DNA of 64,000 nucleotides from Leucobacter tardus (GCF_017583045.1 NZ_JAGFBF010000005.1:1-64000), one strand, 5' to 3'; positions 53,460 to 63,662 are shown, counted from the stretch's first letter. Notes: generated from the sequence alone by a model not told the origin. Made by a program: numbers and translations.

Positions 53460-54650
53460 GTGGCGCTGCGGCAGTTCACGTCAGAGTCGGTCACCGAGGG
53501 GCACCCCGATAAGATCTGCGATCGCATCTCCGACACGATCCTCGATGCGATGCTCGATCAGGATCCGGGTGCCAGGGTCGCTGTCGAGACACTGGTCACA
53601 ACGGGACTGGTCCACGTCGCCGGCGAGGTGTCGACCTCGGGCTACGTCGAGATCCCGCAGCTGGTGCGCCAGGCGATCCGCGGAATCGGCTATACGAGTT
53701 CCGACATGGGGTTCGATGCGTCCTCCTGCGGTGTGTCGGTATCGATCGGGCAGCAGTCTCCCGACATCGCGAGTGGCGTGGACAGCTCGCTGGAGCAGCG
53801 CAGCGGCACGCTCGATGACGCGTTGAGCAGTCAGGGCGCGGGCGATCAGGGCATCATGTTCGGATTCGCCACCGATGAGACTCCCGAACTGCATCCGCTG
53901 CCGAGCTGGATCGCGCATCGCCTCGCCGAGCGCCTCACGGATGCGCGCAAGCGCGGCATCGTGCCCGAGCTGCGTCCCGACGGCAAGACCCAGGTGACGA
54001 TCGGGTACGACGGCGATCGTGCCGCTTCGGTGGAGGCAGTCGTGCTGTCGACGCAGCACAGCAGGGATATCTCTCAGCACGCGCTGCGCGAGGTCGTCGA
54101 GCGCGAGGTCATCCGGCCCGTGCTCGAGCAGGTCGAGCTCTCGAGCGCCGATACCGAGCTCCTCATCAATCCCGCCGGGCCGTTCGTGGTCGGCGGCCCG
54201 ATGGGCGACGCCGGATTGACCGGTCGCAAAATCATCATCGACACCTACGGCGGCTGGTCCAGGCACGGTGGCGGCGCGTTCAGCGGGAAGGACCCGTCGA
54301 AGGTCGACCGCTCAGCCGCGTACGCCATGCGCTGGGTCGCGAAGCACGTCGTGCGTGCCGGTCTGGCGCGTCGTGCGGAGCTGCAAGTGGCCTACGCCAT
54401 CGGACGAGCGCACCCCGTCGGCCTGTACGTCGAAACCTTCGGAACCGAGACGGTGCCGGTTGAGCGGATCGAGTCGGCGGTGCGCGAGGTCTTCGACCTG
54501 CGACCCCTCGCGATCATCCGCGATCTGCAGCTGATCCGGCCGATCTACGCGAAGACGTCGGCCTACGGTCATTTCGGCCGGGAGCTGCCCGAGTTCACGT
54601 GGGAGGCCACGCCGCGCATCGACGAGTTGCGCGCAGCCGCGGGTCTCTGA
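53460..54650 (+). CDS. metK: S-adenosylmethionine synthetase
   Basis: Makes SAM from methionine and ATP. 396 residues with [54 protein letters not shown] and [19 protein letters not shown], covering the metal, ATP and methionine sites. GTG start 3 bp after rpoZ implies co-transcription; no SAM riboswitch is visible upstream. priA follows after 28 bp. Confidence 0.97.
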   Translation: MALRQFTSESVTEGHPDKICDRISDTILDAMLDQDPGARVAVETLVTTGLVHVAGEVSTSGYVEIPQLVRQAIRGIGYTSSDMGFDASSCGVSVSIGQQSPDIASGVDSSLEQRSGTLDDALSSQGAGDQGIMFGFATDETPELHPLPSWIAHRLAERLTDARKRGIVPELRPDGKTQVTIGYDGDRAASVEAVVLSTQHSRDISQHALREVVEREVIRPVLEQVELSSADTELLINPAGPFVVGGPMGDAGLTGRKIIIDTYGGWSRHGGGAFSGKDPSKVDRSAAYAMRWVAKHVVRAGLARRAELQVAYAIGRAHPVGLYVETFGTETVPVERIESAVREVFDLRPLAIIRDLQLIRPIYAKTSAYGHFGRELPEFTWEATPRIDELRAAAGL

Positions 54651-54678
54651 GCCGGCGCGCCATCGTGGGTGACGCGTC

Positions 54679-56718
54679 GTGAGCGAGCGACCGGAGGGCC
54701 GGCGCGTCGCGCGGATACTGCTCGACTCGGCCCTGCCCCAGCTCGACCATCTGTTCGACTATGCCGTGCCAGATGAGCTGGCCGACGATCTGCGCGTCGG
54801 TCAGCGCGTGCGCGTCCCGTTCCGGTCTCAGACGCGGAAGAGCTTCGGATACGTCATCGAGTTCGCCGAGCGCAGCGACTTCGGCGGCGAGCTCTCGGCG
54901 GTCAGCGAAATCGTGTCTCCGGTGCCCCAGCTCACCTCGGAGGTGTGGCGACTCGCGCGAGCCGTCGCCGACCGCGCCGGAGGGTCCGCGGGCGACATCC
55001 TGCGACTCGCGATTCCGACCCGCCACGTCCGGGTCGAGAAGAAGCATCTCGCAGCGCTCGCGGCGCCGGCCGACGCCGTCGACGACGCCGATGCCGCACC
55101 GAATGATGCTGAAGGCGGCGCGGGATCCGGATCGGCGCCCCTGCAGCGCTGGGCTCCCACCGTCAGGCACGAGGAGACCGCCGATCTGCTCACCGCGGGG
55201 GCACGTCTCGCGGTGACGCCGTCCCACGGCCCGACCCGACTCCTGACGGGAGAGTGGGTCGCGGGGTGGGCGCTGCATCTGGCAGAGGTCGCCCTCACGG
55301 TCTTCGCCCGAGGGCGGAGCGCGATACTCGTACTCCCGGACTATCGCGACCTCGATCAGGTGCGCGACGCACTCGCGGCGCTCGGCCACCGCGACCCCGT
55401 GAGGGTGGACTCCCGTCAGACCGGGTCCGAACGGTACGCGGCGTTTCTCCGCTCGCTCGACGACGAGCCGCGCATCATCGTCGGCAACCGATCGGCCGTC
55501 TACGCGCCGGCTGCTGCGCTCGGCGCGGTCATCGTCTGGGACGACGGGGATCCGGTCCTCGCGGAACCGCTCGCGCCATACGTCCATCCGCGCGATGCGG
55601 CGCTCGTGCGGGCCGAGCAATCGGGCGCGGGGCTGCTCTTCGCCGCGCACTCGCGCAGCGCCGAGGTCGAGCGACTGGTGGAGCTCGGGTACGTGCGGGC
55701 CGAAACCCATCCGCCGCGTCGGACGCGGGTGATCCACGCCGATGCCGCCACGGCTCCGGACTCGGTGGGCGGGCGGGTTCCCGAGTTCGCGGCACGATCG
55801 ATTCGACAGGCGTTGCGGGAGGGGCCGGTCCTCGTGCAGGTCGCCACCCCGGGGTACGCGCCGGTCGCGGTGTGCGAGAGCTGCGGGGATCTCGCACGAT
55901 GCGGGCACTGCGGGGGTCCCATCGGGTTCCGCGAGGCCAGACGCGCCGCGTGCCGCTGGTGCGGCGAGTACGCGACGAAGTGGCAGTGCGCGACCTGCGA
56001 CGGCAGGCGACTCGTGGAGCGCGGCATGGGCTCGCAGCGCACCGTCGAACAGTTCGAGCGTCAGTTCTCCGGCGCTCGGGTGCTGCTGAGCGACGGGGAC
56101 CATCCGCGCGAACGCGTGGACGCGCGGCCCGCGCTGGTGGTGGCGACCCGAGGCGCGGAGCCTCTCGCCGCAGGCGGATACCGCCTGGTCGTCCTGCTCG
56201 ACGTGGAGCGACTGCTCGGCTTGGAGACCCTCCGGGCGGGCGAGGACTGCCTCAGGTGGTGGGAGAACGCCGCCGCCCTCGCCGCGCCCGACGGGGCGTG
56301 CCTGGTCGCTTCCGGCGGCGGTCCGGTCGTCCGCGCCTTCGTGACCGGCAGGATCGGTCCGTGGCTGCATGACGAGCTCATGATGCGTCAGGAGCTCGCG
56401 TATCCGCCGGCTGTCCGGGTCGCGGCCGTGAGCGGTGGACGAGCCGAGGTGGATCGTGCGCTCGGCGCCCTCGACGGGCTGCAGATCGATGTGCTCGGGC
56501 CGGCGCCTCAGCCCACCGACCCGGGGGATCCTCCGCTGGTCCGCGCCATCGTCCGCTTCGAATATGCCAAGGGAGCTGAGGTCGCGAAGCGCCTGCGCGG
56601 CGCCCTGGTCGCTGACGCAGCGGGGTCGTCTGCGCGGAACCGGGGCAAGACTCCGGGGCGCGCGCGACCGGGAGCGCTGAGGCTGCGGTTCGACGACCGC
56701 AGCGTTTTCGACGGCTGA
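54679..56718 (+). CDS. priA: Primosomal protein N' (PriA), helicase motifs lost
   Basis: 679-residue PriA homologue. The N-terminal 3'-DNA-end binding domain (LPQLDHLFDYAVPDELADDLRVG) and the eight zinc-binding cysteines (CESCGDLARCGHC, CRWCG, CATC) are intact. The Walker A GxGKT motif is absent: the corresponding stretch reads THGP-like SHGPTRLLTGEW, and the DEEH box is WDDGD. ATPase and helicase activity are therefore unlikely, as already noted for actinobacterial PriA proteins. It may still act as a structural replication-restart factor. GTG start; fmt follows after 64 bp. Confidence 0.9.
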   Translation: MSERPEGRRVARILLDSALPQLDHLFDYAVPDELADDLRVGQRVRVPFRSQTRKSFGYVIEFAERSDFGGELSAVSEIVSPVPQLTSEVWRLARAVADRAGGSAGDILRLAIPTRHVRVEKKHLAALAAPADAVDDADAAPNDAEGGAGSGSAPLQRWAPTVRHEETADLLTAGARLAVTPSHGPTRLLTGEWVAGWALHLAEVALTVFARGRSAILVLPDYRDLDQVRDALAALGHRDPVRVDSRQTGSERYAAFLRSLDDEPRIIVGNRSAVYAPAAALGAVIVWDDGDPVLAEPLAPYVHPRDAALVRAEQSGAGLLFAAHSRSAEVERLVELGYVRAETHPPRRTRVIHADAATAPDSVGGRVPEFAARSIRQALREGPVLVQVATPGYAPVAVCESCGDLARCGHCGGPIGFREARRAACRWCGEYATKWQCATCDGRRLVERGMGSQRTVEQFERQFSGARVLLSDGDHPRERVDARPALVVATRGAEPLAAGGYRLVVLLDVERLLGLETLRAGEDCLRWWENAAALAAPDGACLVASGGGPVVRAFVTGRIGPWLHDELMMRQELAYPPAVRVAAVSGGRAEVDRALGALDGLQIDVLGPAPQPTDPGDPPLVRAIVRFEYAKGAEVAKRLRGALVADAAGSSARNRGKTPGRARPGALRLRFDDRSVFDG

Positions 56719-56782
56719 CGCCGGGATCGGCGGCGCGCAGTCGGCAGTCCGCAGTATCGGCGAAGTTTGCGAGAATAGGTGG

Positions 56783-57727
56783 ATGCGCATCGTCTTCGCC
56801 GGCACTCCCGAACTCGCGGGTCCCAGTCTCATCGCACTCGCGGACGCGGGTCACGAGATCGTCGGGGTGATCACTCGCGCGGACGCACCGATCGGACGGA
56901 AGCGCGTACTGACACCGTCGCCGATCGCCGAGCTCGCGGAAGAGCGCGGTATCCCCGTGCACCGTTCGAACCGGCTCGACGACGAGACGCTCGCGTGGGT
57001 GCGCGACCTGGCCCCCGATCTCGGCGTGATCGTGGCGTACGGGGGTCTCCTGCGCGAACCCCTGCTCTCCGCGCCTGACGAGGGGTGGATCAATCTGCAC
57101 TTCTCCGATCTGCCGCGCTGGCGCGGTGCCGCTCCCGTCCAGCGCGCGTTGATGGCGGGGGAGCGCCGCCTCGGGGTCACTGTTTTTCGGCTCGTCGACG
57201 AGCTCGATGCGGGTGATGTGCTGGCCCGTGATGCTGAAGATTTTCCGCCGGGAACGTCGGCGGGGGCAGCGCTCTCCGCACTCGCCGTTTCGGGGGCGCG
57301 GACGCTCGTGCGCGCCGTGGACGGTCTGGCCGACGGGTCGCTCACCGCGGAACCTCAGCGCGGTGAGGCCACTACTGCGGCGAAACTGCAGCGCGCCGAC
57401 GGTCGTCTCGACCTCACCCGACCCGTGGACGCGGTGCTCGACCAGTGGGCCGGTGCGACTCCGGAACCCGGTGCGTACGCCGAGTGCGACGGTCAGCCGC
57501 TCAAATTGCTCGAGATTCGCCGTGTCGACGGAACCCCCGGCCCGCCCGACCCCGTATCGGGCGGAGGGAGCGAGCCCGCGGCCATCGCGGTCATCGCCGG
57601 CAAGCGTGCGCTGCTGCGCCTCTCGGACGGTGCACTCGAGCTCGTCCGGGTGCAGCCCGCGGGCAAGGGAGCGATGGACGGCGCAGCCTGGCTGCGCGGC
57701 CGCGGCGGCAGCGCGGTGATCTCGTGA
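56783..57727 (+). CDS. fmt: Methionyl-tRNA formyltransferase
   Basis: Formylates initiator Met-tRNA using 10-formyl-THF. 314 residues with N-terminal FAGTPELA, catalytic-site INLHFSDLPRWRGAAPVQRA and LVDELDAGDVL, then a C-terminal OB-like domain (~205-314). ATG preceded by GAGAAT six bases upstream, a weaker version of the leaderless arrangement; GGTGG is the only ribosome-site-like run. Its partner def lies elsewhere in the window at 13183. GTGA overlap with rsmB. Confidence 0.95.
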   Translation: MRIVFAGTPELAGPSLIALADAGHEIVGVITRADAPIGRKRVLTPSPIAELAEERGIPVHRSNRLDDETLAWVRDLAPDLGVIVAYGGLLREPLLSAPDEGWINLHFSDLPRWRGAAPVQRALMAGERRLGVTVFRLVDELDAGDVLARDAEDFPPGTSAGAALSALAVSGARTLVRAVDGLADGSLTAEPQRGEATTAAKLQRADGRLDLTRPVDAVLDQWAGATPEPGAYAECDGQPLKLLEIRRVDGTPGPPDPVSGGGSEPAAIAVIAGKRALLRLSDGALELVRVQPAGKGAMDGAAWLRGRGGSAVIS

Positions 57728-59187
57728 GTCGGCGTGAGGCGGAGCGCCGGCACCGTGGTGCCGAGCGCAAGCCCAGACCTCAGGGAAACGTGTCGGCGGC
57801 GCGCCTCGTCGCGTATGACGTGCTCCGCGATGTCGAGGATCGGGATGCGTACGCCAACCTCGCCCTGCCCTCCCGTATCCGCGAGGCCGGCCTCGACAGT
57901 CGTGATGCCGGGCTCGCCACCGAGCTCGCCGCCGGTGCGCTGCGCGGACGCGGCCGCTACGACCGCATCATCGAGCTCGCCGCGAACCGGACGATCGACC
58001 GCATCGACTCGCGGACCCGGAATGTGCTGCGGCTCGGGGCGCACCAGCTCCTGGCGACGCGCGTTGCGCCGCACGCCGCGGTGCACGAGAGTGTGGAACT
58101 GCAGCGACGCGTGGCGGGTGCTCAGGCCGCGGGTTTCGTGAACGGTGTGCTGCGCGCGATCGGGCGGCAGGATGCCGCAGCGTGGGATGCGCGCATCGTC
58201 GAGTCGGCTGCGTCGGCGGATGCGGCGCTGGCCGACCGAACCTCCCACCCCGGATGGATCGTCCGCGCGCTCCGGGACGCGCTGCGCGCTGAAGAACGCG
58301 CCGAGGAGCTCGAGGCACTGCTCGAGGCCGACAACCGGGCTCCCGCTGTACAGGTCGCGCTGCTCCCCGGGAACGGGCTCGACGGGACGGCGATCGACAA
58401 TGCCGTCGATGGCGAGCTGATCGCGGTCGCCGGACCGTCGCCCATCGGTGCGGAACTCGTGTCGGGCGACCCGGGTCGGATCATCGCCGAACTCGGTGCC
58501 GAGGCCGGAACAGTCAGAGTGCAGGATCAGGGCTCGCAGCTGGCCGCACTGGCGCTCACGCGGGCGCGGCCCGTCCGGGCGGGGGAGCGCTGGATGGACG
58601 TCTGCGCCGGTCCGGGGGGCAAGACCGCCGTGCTCGCCGCCGAGGCGACCGAAGCCGGAGCCTCGGTCAGGGCCAACGAGGTCTCCGCGCATCGCACCGA
58701 ACTGGTCGCCGGGGCGGTCGCTGCGTTCGACGTCGAGCTCGTCACGCATGACGGACGCGACGACGACGCCTACGGCGGCAGCGCGGAGGACGGCGCCGTG
58801 TTCGATCGCATTCTGGTCGATGCACCGTGCTCAGGGCTGGGGGCCTTGCGACGGAGGCCGGAAGCCCGCTGGCGCAAGACACCGGGGGAGATCCCCGGGC
58901 TGACGCGGCTGCAAGAGGAACTGCTGGCCGCGGCGGCCGATCATCTCGCCCCCGGCGGCATTCTGGCCTACGTGACGTGTTCGCCGCACGTCGCGGAGAC
59001 GCGTGGCGTGCTCAACCGCTTCCTGCGTGCCAGGCCCGAGCTGACCGAGCTCGACGCGCACGCGGTGCTCGACGGACTCGCCCGGAAGCCGCTCGACCTC
59101 GGAGAGTCCGGGCTGAGCGCCCAACTCTGGCCGCACCGGAACGGCACCGACGCGATGTTCGTGGCGCTGCTCGAGCGCACCGGCTGA
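57724..59187 (+). CDS. rsmB: 16S rRNA (cytosine(967)-C(5))-methyltransferase
   Basis: 487-residue rRNA m5C methyltransferase of the Fmu/Sun type. N-terminal NusB-like RNA-binding domain (~20-160; AARLVAYDVLRDVEDRDAYANLAL) and a C-terminal SAM domain with DVCAGPGGKTA, DAPCSGLGALRRRPE (proton-donor Cys) and YVTCSPH (nucleophile Cys). GTG start overlaps the fmt stop. The fmt-rsmB pair is standard in actinobacteria. Confidence 0.95.
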   Translation: MSRREAERRHRGAERKPRPQGNVSAARLVAYDVLRDVEDRDAYANLALPSRIREAGLDSRDAGLATELAAGALRGRGRYDRIIELAANRTIDRIDSRTRNVLRLGAHQLLATRVAPHAAVHESVELQRRVAGAQAAGFVNGVLRAIGRQDAAAWDARIVESAASADAALADRTSHPGWIVRALRDALRAEERAEELEALLEADNRAPAVQVALLPGNGLDGTAIDNAVDGELIAVAGPSPIGAELVSGDPGRIIAELGAEAGTVRVQDQGSQLAALALTRARPVRAGERWMDVCAGPGGKTAVLAAEATEAGASVRANEVSAHRTELVAGAVAAFDVELVTHDGRDDDAYGGSAEDGAVFDRILVDAPCSGLGALRRRPEARWRKTPGEIPGLTRLQEELLAAAADHLAPGGILAYVTCSPHVAETRGVLNRFLRARPELTELDAHAVLDGLARKPLDLGESGLSAQLWPHRNGTDAMFVALLERTG

Positions 59188-59241
59188 GTTTTCGGCGCAG
59201 GGAAGCACCGTGCACCCCTGTCCAATGTCGGTGCGGGCGTC

Positions 59242-59247
59242 TATCCT
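59242..59247 (+). promoter_or_regulatory. -10 box TATCCT of the leaderless MFS gene
   Basis: TATCCT, six bases (GTCCGC), then ATG. TGTCCA 17 bp upstream is a fair -35 candidate. Confidence 0.6.
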
Positions 59248-59253
59248 GTCCGC

Positions 59254-60624
59254 ATGAAAGCCGCGGACGCATCGAAGCCCCGAGGGGGTGGCACGCGCAC
59301 GTTCCTGCATCTCGTGGTCAACACCGCCGTCGCGAACCTGACGTCGAACTTTCTCTGGTTCGCGCTCACGTTCTGGGTGTACCTCGAGACGCAGAGCATT
59401 CTCGCCACGGGAATCCTCGGCGGTGGCTACATGATGATCATCGCCCTCAGCTCGATGCTGTTCGGCAGCATCGTGGACCGTCATCGGAAGCTGATCGCCA
59501 TGCGGGCGTCAGCGTGGGCGTCGCTCACCGCGTTCCTCATCGCCTGCACCATCTTCTTCACCGTGCCCGCCGATGCGCTGCTCTCGCTGACCGGCCCATG
59601 GTTCTGGGTCTTCACCCTCGTGATCCTGATCGGCTGCGTCGTCGAGATGCTGCGCAATCTCGCGCTCTCGACGACCGTGACACTGCTCGTTCCGCCGGAT
59701 CGCCATGCCAACGCGAACGGGCTCGTGGGCACGGTACAGGGCATCGCCTTCATCGCGACGAGCGTGTTCAGCGGGCTCTCCATCGGTCAGCTCGGCATGG
59801 CGTGGACGATCGTCATCGCGACGGTCTGCACCGCGATCCCGCTCGTCCACCTGCATCTCATCCGTGTCGCCGAGCCCGAGATCCAGGTCGACCCCGATCG
59901 TCGCGCCGTGGACTTCCGCGGAGGGTTCCTCGCGGCGCTCGCGGTTCCCGGTCTGCTCGCGCTCATCGTGTTCACGACCTTCAACAACCTCACGGGCGGC
60001 GTGTTCATGGCGCTCCTCGATCCGTACGGCTTGACCGTCTTCTCCGTCGAGGCCTGGGGCATCTTCTTCGGCATCGCCTCCGTCGGATTCGTGCTGGGCG
60101 GCGCGATCGTCGCGAAGTTCGGTCTCGGCAAGAACCCGATCCGCACCATGCTCATCCTCGTCGCCGCGACCGGGGTGATCGGGAGTGTCTTCACGATCCG
60201 CGACGCGGGGTGGCTCTTCGTCGCGGGTATCGCCCTGTTCATGATGATCATGCCCGCCATCGAAGCCGCCGAGCAGACCGTGATCCAGCGGGTCGTACCC
60301 TTCGACCATCAGGGGCGGGTGTTCGGGTTCGCGATGACCTTCGAAGCCGCAATGGCCCCGATCGCCTCGTTCATCATTGCGCCGATCGCCGAGTTCGGCG
60401 TCGTACCGTATATGGAGACTTCCGAGGGTCGCGAGCGCTGGGAGGGGCTCCTCGGCACGGGCGACGCCCGCGGCATCGCCCTCATCTTCTGCTTCACGGG
60501 CCTGGTGTCGATCGCGCTCGCCGCCGGCGCTTCGCTGACCCGCGCCTACCGCCGCGTGTCGCGCAGCTTCCTCACGAGCACACCCTCCCAGCCGATCGCC
60601 GAGACCGGCCCGGAGCCTCGATAG
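59254..60624 (+). CDS. MFS transporter
   Basis: 456-residue inner-membrane protein with 12 predicted transmembrane helices in two halves and a charged middle loop (~210-225). The loop between helices 2 and 3 has the reduced MFS motif GSIVDRHRK. Similar to the macrolide-efflux/enterobactin-exporter-like branch, but the substrate cannot be told from sequence. It interrupts the otherwise conserved rsmB-rpe neighbourhood and has its own leaderless promoter. The stop codon TAG forms part of the rpe -10 box. Confidence 0.85.
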   Translation: MKAADASKPRGGGTRTFLHLVVNTAVANLTSNFLWFALTFWVYLETQSILATGILGGGYMMIIALSSMLFGSIVDRHRKLIAMRASAWASLTAFLIACTIFFTVPADALLSLTGPWFWVFTLVILIGCVVEMLRNLALSTTVTLLVPPDRHANANGLVGTVQGIAFIATSVFSGLSIGQLGMAWTIVIATVCTAIPLVHLHLIRVAEPEIQVDPDRRAVDFRGGFLAALAVPGLLALIVFTTFNNLTGGVFMALLDPYGLTVFSVEAWGIFFGIASVGFVLGGAIVAKFGLGKNPIRTMLILVAATGVIGSVFTIRDAGWLFVAGIALFMMIMPAIEAAEQTVIQRVVPFDHQGRVFGFAMTFEAAMAPIASFIIAPIAEFGVVPYMETSEGRERWEGLLGTGDARGIALIFCFTGLVSIALAAGASLTRAYRRVSRSFLTSTPSQPIAETGPEPR

Positions 60625-60627
60625 ACT
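60622..60627 (+). promoter_or_regulatory. -10 box TAGACT of leaderless rpe
   Basis: TAGACT begins with the TAG stop codon of the MFS gene, is followed by six bases (GAGCAG) and then the GTG of rpe. Confidence 0.6.
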
Positions 60628-60633
60628 GAGCAG

Positions 60634-61296
60634 GTGACCGCACCGCGCATCAATCCGAGCATTCTCTCCGCCGACTTCGTGAATCTCGAGTCCGAGCTCG
60701 CGCGCATCGCTTCCGCCGACCTCGTGCACGTCGACGTGATGGACAATCATTTCGTGCCGAACCTCACGTTCGGTCCGCCCGTTGTCGAGCGCATTCAGCA
60801 GGTCTCGCCGATTCCCCTCGATGTGCACCTCATGATCACCGGAGCCGATGCGCACGCGCCCGCGTACGCAGAACTCGGCGCCTACTCGGTCACGTTCCAC
60901 GCCGAGGCGGCGGAGGATCCGGTCGCGCTCGCCAGGCGTCTCCGCGAGATGGGTGCGCGCGCGGGCATCGCGCTCAAACCCGGGACATCGGTCGCCCGGT
61001 ACCTCGAGTTGCTGCCCGAATTCGATCAGGTTCTCGTGATGACGGTGGAGCCCGGTTTCGGCGGTCAGTCGTTCATGCCCGAGACGATGCCGAAGCTTCG
61101 CGAGCTGCGAGCGGCGCGAGATCGTCTGGGGCTCGACGTCTGGTTGCAGGTGGATGGCGGCGTCTCGGCGGAGACCATCGGCGTCGCCGCGGAAGCGGGA
61201 GCCGATACATTCGTCGCCGGTTCCGCGGTCTACGGCGGTGTTCCCGAGGATCGGATCGCGGAGCTCCGGGCGGCTGCGCGCGATCACGCGCACTGA
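60634..61296 (+). CDS. rpe: Ribulose-phosphate 3-epimerase
   Basis: Pentose phosphate pathway enzyme interconverting ribulose 5-phosphate and xylulose 5-phosphate. 220-residue TIM barrel with [44 protein letters not shown] and AGSAVYG, covering the metal-binding His/Asp and catalytic Asp residues. GTG start in leaderless context. Confidence 0.96.
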   Translation: MTAPRINPSILSADFVNLESELARIASADLVHVDVMDNHFVPNLTFGPPVVERIQQVSPIPLDVHLMITGADAHAPAYAELGAYSVTFHAEAAEDPVALARRLREMGARAGIALKPGTSVARYLELLPEFDQVLVMTVEPGFGGQSFMPETMPKLRELRAARDRLGLDVWLQVDGGVSAETIGVAAEAGADTFVAGSAVYGGVPEDRIAELRAAARDHAH

Positions 61297-61333
61297 TCCG
61301 AGGCGACCGGCGTCGGCGTGCGGTGCGGCACGG

Positions 61334-61339
61334 TACGCT
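61334..61339 (+). promoter_or_regulatory. -10 box TACGCT of leaderless hisE
   Basis: TACGCT, six bases (GGTGGG), then GTG. The GGTGGG run abuts the start codon and is too close to be an efficient Shine-Dalgarno. Confidence 0.6.
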
Positions 61340-61345
61340 GGTGGG

Positions 61346-61609
61346 GTGAAAACCTTCGATGACCTCTTTGCCGAACTCGCCGAGAAGGCCGCGACGCGCC
61401 CCGAGAGCAGCGGAACGGTCGCCCAGCTCGACGCCGGCGTCCACGCCATCGGGAAGAAGGTCGTGGAGGAAGCGGCCGAGGTCTGGATGGCGGCGGAGTA
61501 CGAGTCGGATGACGCGTGCGCCGAGGAGATCAGTCAGCTGCTCTACCATCTGCAGGTGCTGATGCTCGCGAAGGGCATGTCCCTCGCCGACGTGTATCGG
61601 CACCTGTAA
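61346..61609 (+). CDS. hisE: Phosphoribosyl-ATP pyrophosphatase
   Basis: Second step of histidine synthesis. 87-residue all-helical MazG-like protein: [37 protein letters not shown] (metal-binding EExxE region) and [16 protein letters not shown]. Encoded separately from HisI, which lies 1.7 kb downstream. GTG start in leaderless context. 40 bp before hisG. Confidence 0.94.
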   Translation: MKTFDDLFAELAEKAATRPESSGTVAQLDAGVHAIGKKVVEEAAEVWMAAEYESDDACAEEISQLLYHLQVLMLAKGMSLADVYRHL

Positions 61610-61649
61610 ACCGCCACCCTCCATCTCGCACTCACACGAAGGACCACCC

Positions 61650-62492
61650 ATGCTCCGCATCGCGGTTCCCAACAAGGGCTCGCTCTCCGAGGTCGCCTCG
61701 CAGATGCTCGCCGAAGCCGGATACTCCGGCCGCCGAGACAGCCGTCAGCTCGTCCACACCGACGCCAGGAACGGCGTCGAGTTCTTCTACTTGCGCCCCC
61801 GTGACATCGCCACGTACGTCGGGTCGGGTGCGCTCGATGTCGGCATCACCGGCCGCGACCTGCTGCTCGACTCGGGCTCCTCAGCGCACGAGATCGATCA
61901 CCTCGAGTTCGGAGATTCGACATTCCGTTTCGCCTCCCCGGCTGGCGGCGAGATCTCGGAGATCGCGCATCTCGAGGGCCGTCGTGTGGCGACGAGCTAC
62001 CCGCGTCTCGTCGACGACTTCCTGCAGACGCACGGTGTGACCGCCGAGCTCGTGAAGCTCGATGGCGCGGTCGAGTCGTCCGTCCGTCTCGGCGTCGCCG
62101 ATGCGGTGGCCGACGTCGTGTCGACGGGGGCGACGCTGCGCGCCGCAGGCCTCGAGATCTTCGGTCCGGTGATCCTGGAATCGACGGCGGTGCTCATCTC
62201 GGGCGAGCAGCGCCACCCCGGTATCGATCGCTTGCTGCGACGACTGCGCGGCGTGCTGGTGGCGCGCAAGTTCGTCATGGTGGAGTACGATCTGCCCGCC
62301 GATCAGCTCGAGCTCGCGGCGGAGGTCGCCGGTGGCGTCGAGTCGCCGACGGTGTCGCCGCTGAAGGACGACGCGTGGGTGGCGGTCCGCGTGATGATTC
62401 CTGCGGACTCGGCGAACGACGTGATGGATCGTCTCTACGAGCTCGGCGCGCGCGCCATCCTCGTGACCGCGATCCACGCGGCGCGGCTCTGA
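61650..62492 (+). CDS. hisG: ATP phosphoribosyltransferase, long form
   Basis: First, committed step of histidine synthesis. 280 residues, the long form with a C-terminal ACT-like regulatory domain (~205-280) that binds histidine for feedback inhibition; no hisZ is needed. Marks: [20 protein letters not shown] and [16 protein letters not shown] (PRPP site), and PTVSPL in the regulatory domain. ATG after an AAGGACC-type ribosome site. hisF follows after 13 bp. Confidence 0.96.
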   Translation: MLRIAVPNKGSLSEVASQMLAEAGYSGRRDSRQLVHTDARNGVEFFYLRPRDIATYVGSGALDVGITGRDLLLDSGSSAHEIDHLEFGDSTFRFASPAGGEISEIAHLEGRRVATSYPRLVDDFLQTHGVTAELVKLDGAVESSVRLGVADAVADVVSTGATLRAAGLEIFGPVILESTAVLISGEQRHPGIDRLLRRLRGVLVARKFVMVEYDLPADQLELAAEVAGGVESPTVSPLKDDAWVAVRVMIPADSANDVMDRLYELGARAILVTAIHAARL

Positions 62493-62505
62493 TCGGGGGC
62501 GCCTC

Positions 62506-63285
62506 ATGAGCGTCAGTGTGCGCGTCATCCCCTGTCTCGATGTCGCCGCGGGCCGCGTCGTCAAGGGCGTGAACTTCCTGAATCTTCGCGATGCGGGTGA
62601 CCCCGTCGAACTGGCGGCACGGTATGCCGAGCAGGGCGCAGACGAGCTCACCTTCCTCGATGTCACGGCGACGGCCGACGACCGCGGCACGACTCATGAC
62701 GTTGTGCGGCGCACGGCCGAGCAGGTCTTCATCCCGCTCACCGTCGGCGGAGGCGTGCGCAGCGCGGACGACGTGGCGCGGCTGCTCGAAGTGGGCGCCG
62801 ACAAGGTCGGTGTGAACAGTGCGGCGATCGCACGACCCCCTGTGATCGATGAGATCGCCGATCGTTTCGGGGAGCAGGTGCTCGTGCTGTCCCTCGACGT
62901 GCGACGGAGCTCTCGGATGCCGAGCGGATTCGTGGTCACTACCCACGGCGGCAAGCGCGAGACCGATCTCGATGCGCTCGCCTGGTGCCGCGAAGCCGTC
63001 GATCGGGGGGTGGGCGAGTTGCTGGTGAACTCGATGGACGCCGATGGCACGCTCGCCGGGTTCGACCTCGAGTTGACGCGCGCCGTCCGCGAGCTCGCGA
63101 CGGTGCCGGTGATCGCGTCGGGCGGAGCCGGTGAGTTGAGGCACTTCGCCCCGGCCATCGAAGCGGGTGCGGATGCGGTGCTCGCCGCCTCCGTGTTCCA
63201 CGACGGGACATTCACGATCGCCGAGGTCAAGCGAGCGCTCGCCGACGCAGGGCACACGGTGCGACTGAGCGGGGTCGGCGCATGA
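62506..63285 (+). CDS. hisF: Imidazole glycerol phosphate synthase cyclase subunit
   Basis: Cyclase half of IGP synthase; works with HisH, which is not in this window. 259-residue TIM barrel with [15 protein letters not shown] (catalytic Asp), [27 protein letters not shown] (second catalytic Asp) and IASGGAG phosphate loops. ATG with GGGGGCGCC upstream. Overlaps hisI by 4 bp. Confidence 0.97.
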   Translation: MSVSVRVIPCLDVAAGRVVKGVNFLNLRDAGDPVELAARYAEQGADELTFLDVTATADDRGTTHDVVRRTAEQVFIPLTVGGGVRSADDVARLLEVGADKVGVNSAAIARPPVIDEIADRFGEQVLVLSLDVRRSSRMPSGFVVTTHGGKRETDLDALAWCREAVDRGVGELLVNSMDADGTLAGFDLELTRAVRELATVPVIASGGAGELRHFAPAIEAGADAVLAASVFHDGTFTIAEVKRALADAGHTVRLSGVGA

Positions 63286-63647
63286 CCCCCCGTGACGCGG
63301 TGCCGGACGCGCTCGTCTTCGGCGCGGACGGGTTGCTCCCCGTCGTGGTGCAGGACGATGCGACGGGCGATGTACTCATGCTCGCCTGGATGGATCGAGA
63401 GGCCGTGCGACGGACGCTCACGACGGGGCGCGTGACCTACTGGTCGCGATCGCGCCAGGAGTACTGGCGAAAAGGCGACACCTCGGGGCATCGGCAGTAC
63501 GTGCGCAGTGTCGCCGCCGACTGCGACGCCGACACCCTGCTCGTGCGGGTGATCCAGGTGGGTGCGGCCTGCCACACCGGCACGCGCACGTGCTTCGACG
63601 GGCGCGAGATCGCGGCCCTCGTGGGGGATCCCGACTCAGCGGAGTGA
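63282..63647 (+). CDS. hisI: Phosphoribosyl-AMP cyclohydrolase
   Basis: Third step of histidine synthesis. 121 residues of the stand-alone HisI type, with [45 protein letters not shown] and [10 protein letters not shown], giving the zinc cysteines and magnesium aspartates. ATG overlaps the hisF stop (ATGA). Precedes trpE, as often in actinobacteria. Confidence 0.96.
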   Translation: MTPRDAVPDALVFGADGLLPVVVQDDATGDVLMLAWMDREAVRRTLTTGRVTYWSRSRQEYWRKGDTSGHRQYVRSVAADCDADTLLVRVIQVGAACHTGTRTCFDGREIAALVGDPDSAE

Positions 63648-63662
63648 CGGTCGGCGTCGCGA

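Noticed and set aside
54679-56718. PriA as a pseudogene because helicase motifs are missing
   Set aside because: The frame is intact, zinc cysteines are kept, and this form is the rule in actinobacteria.
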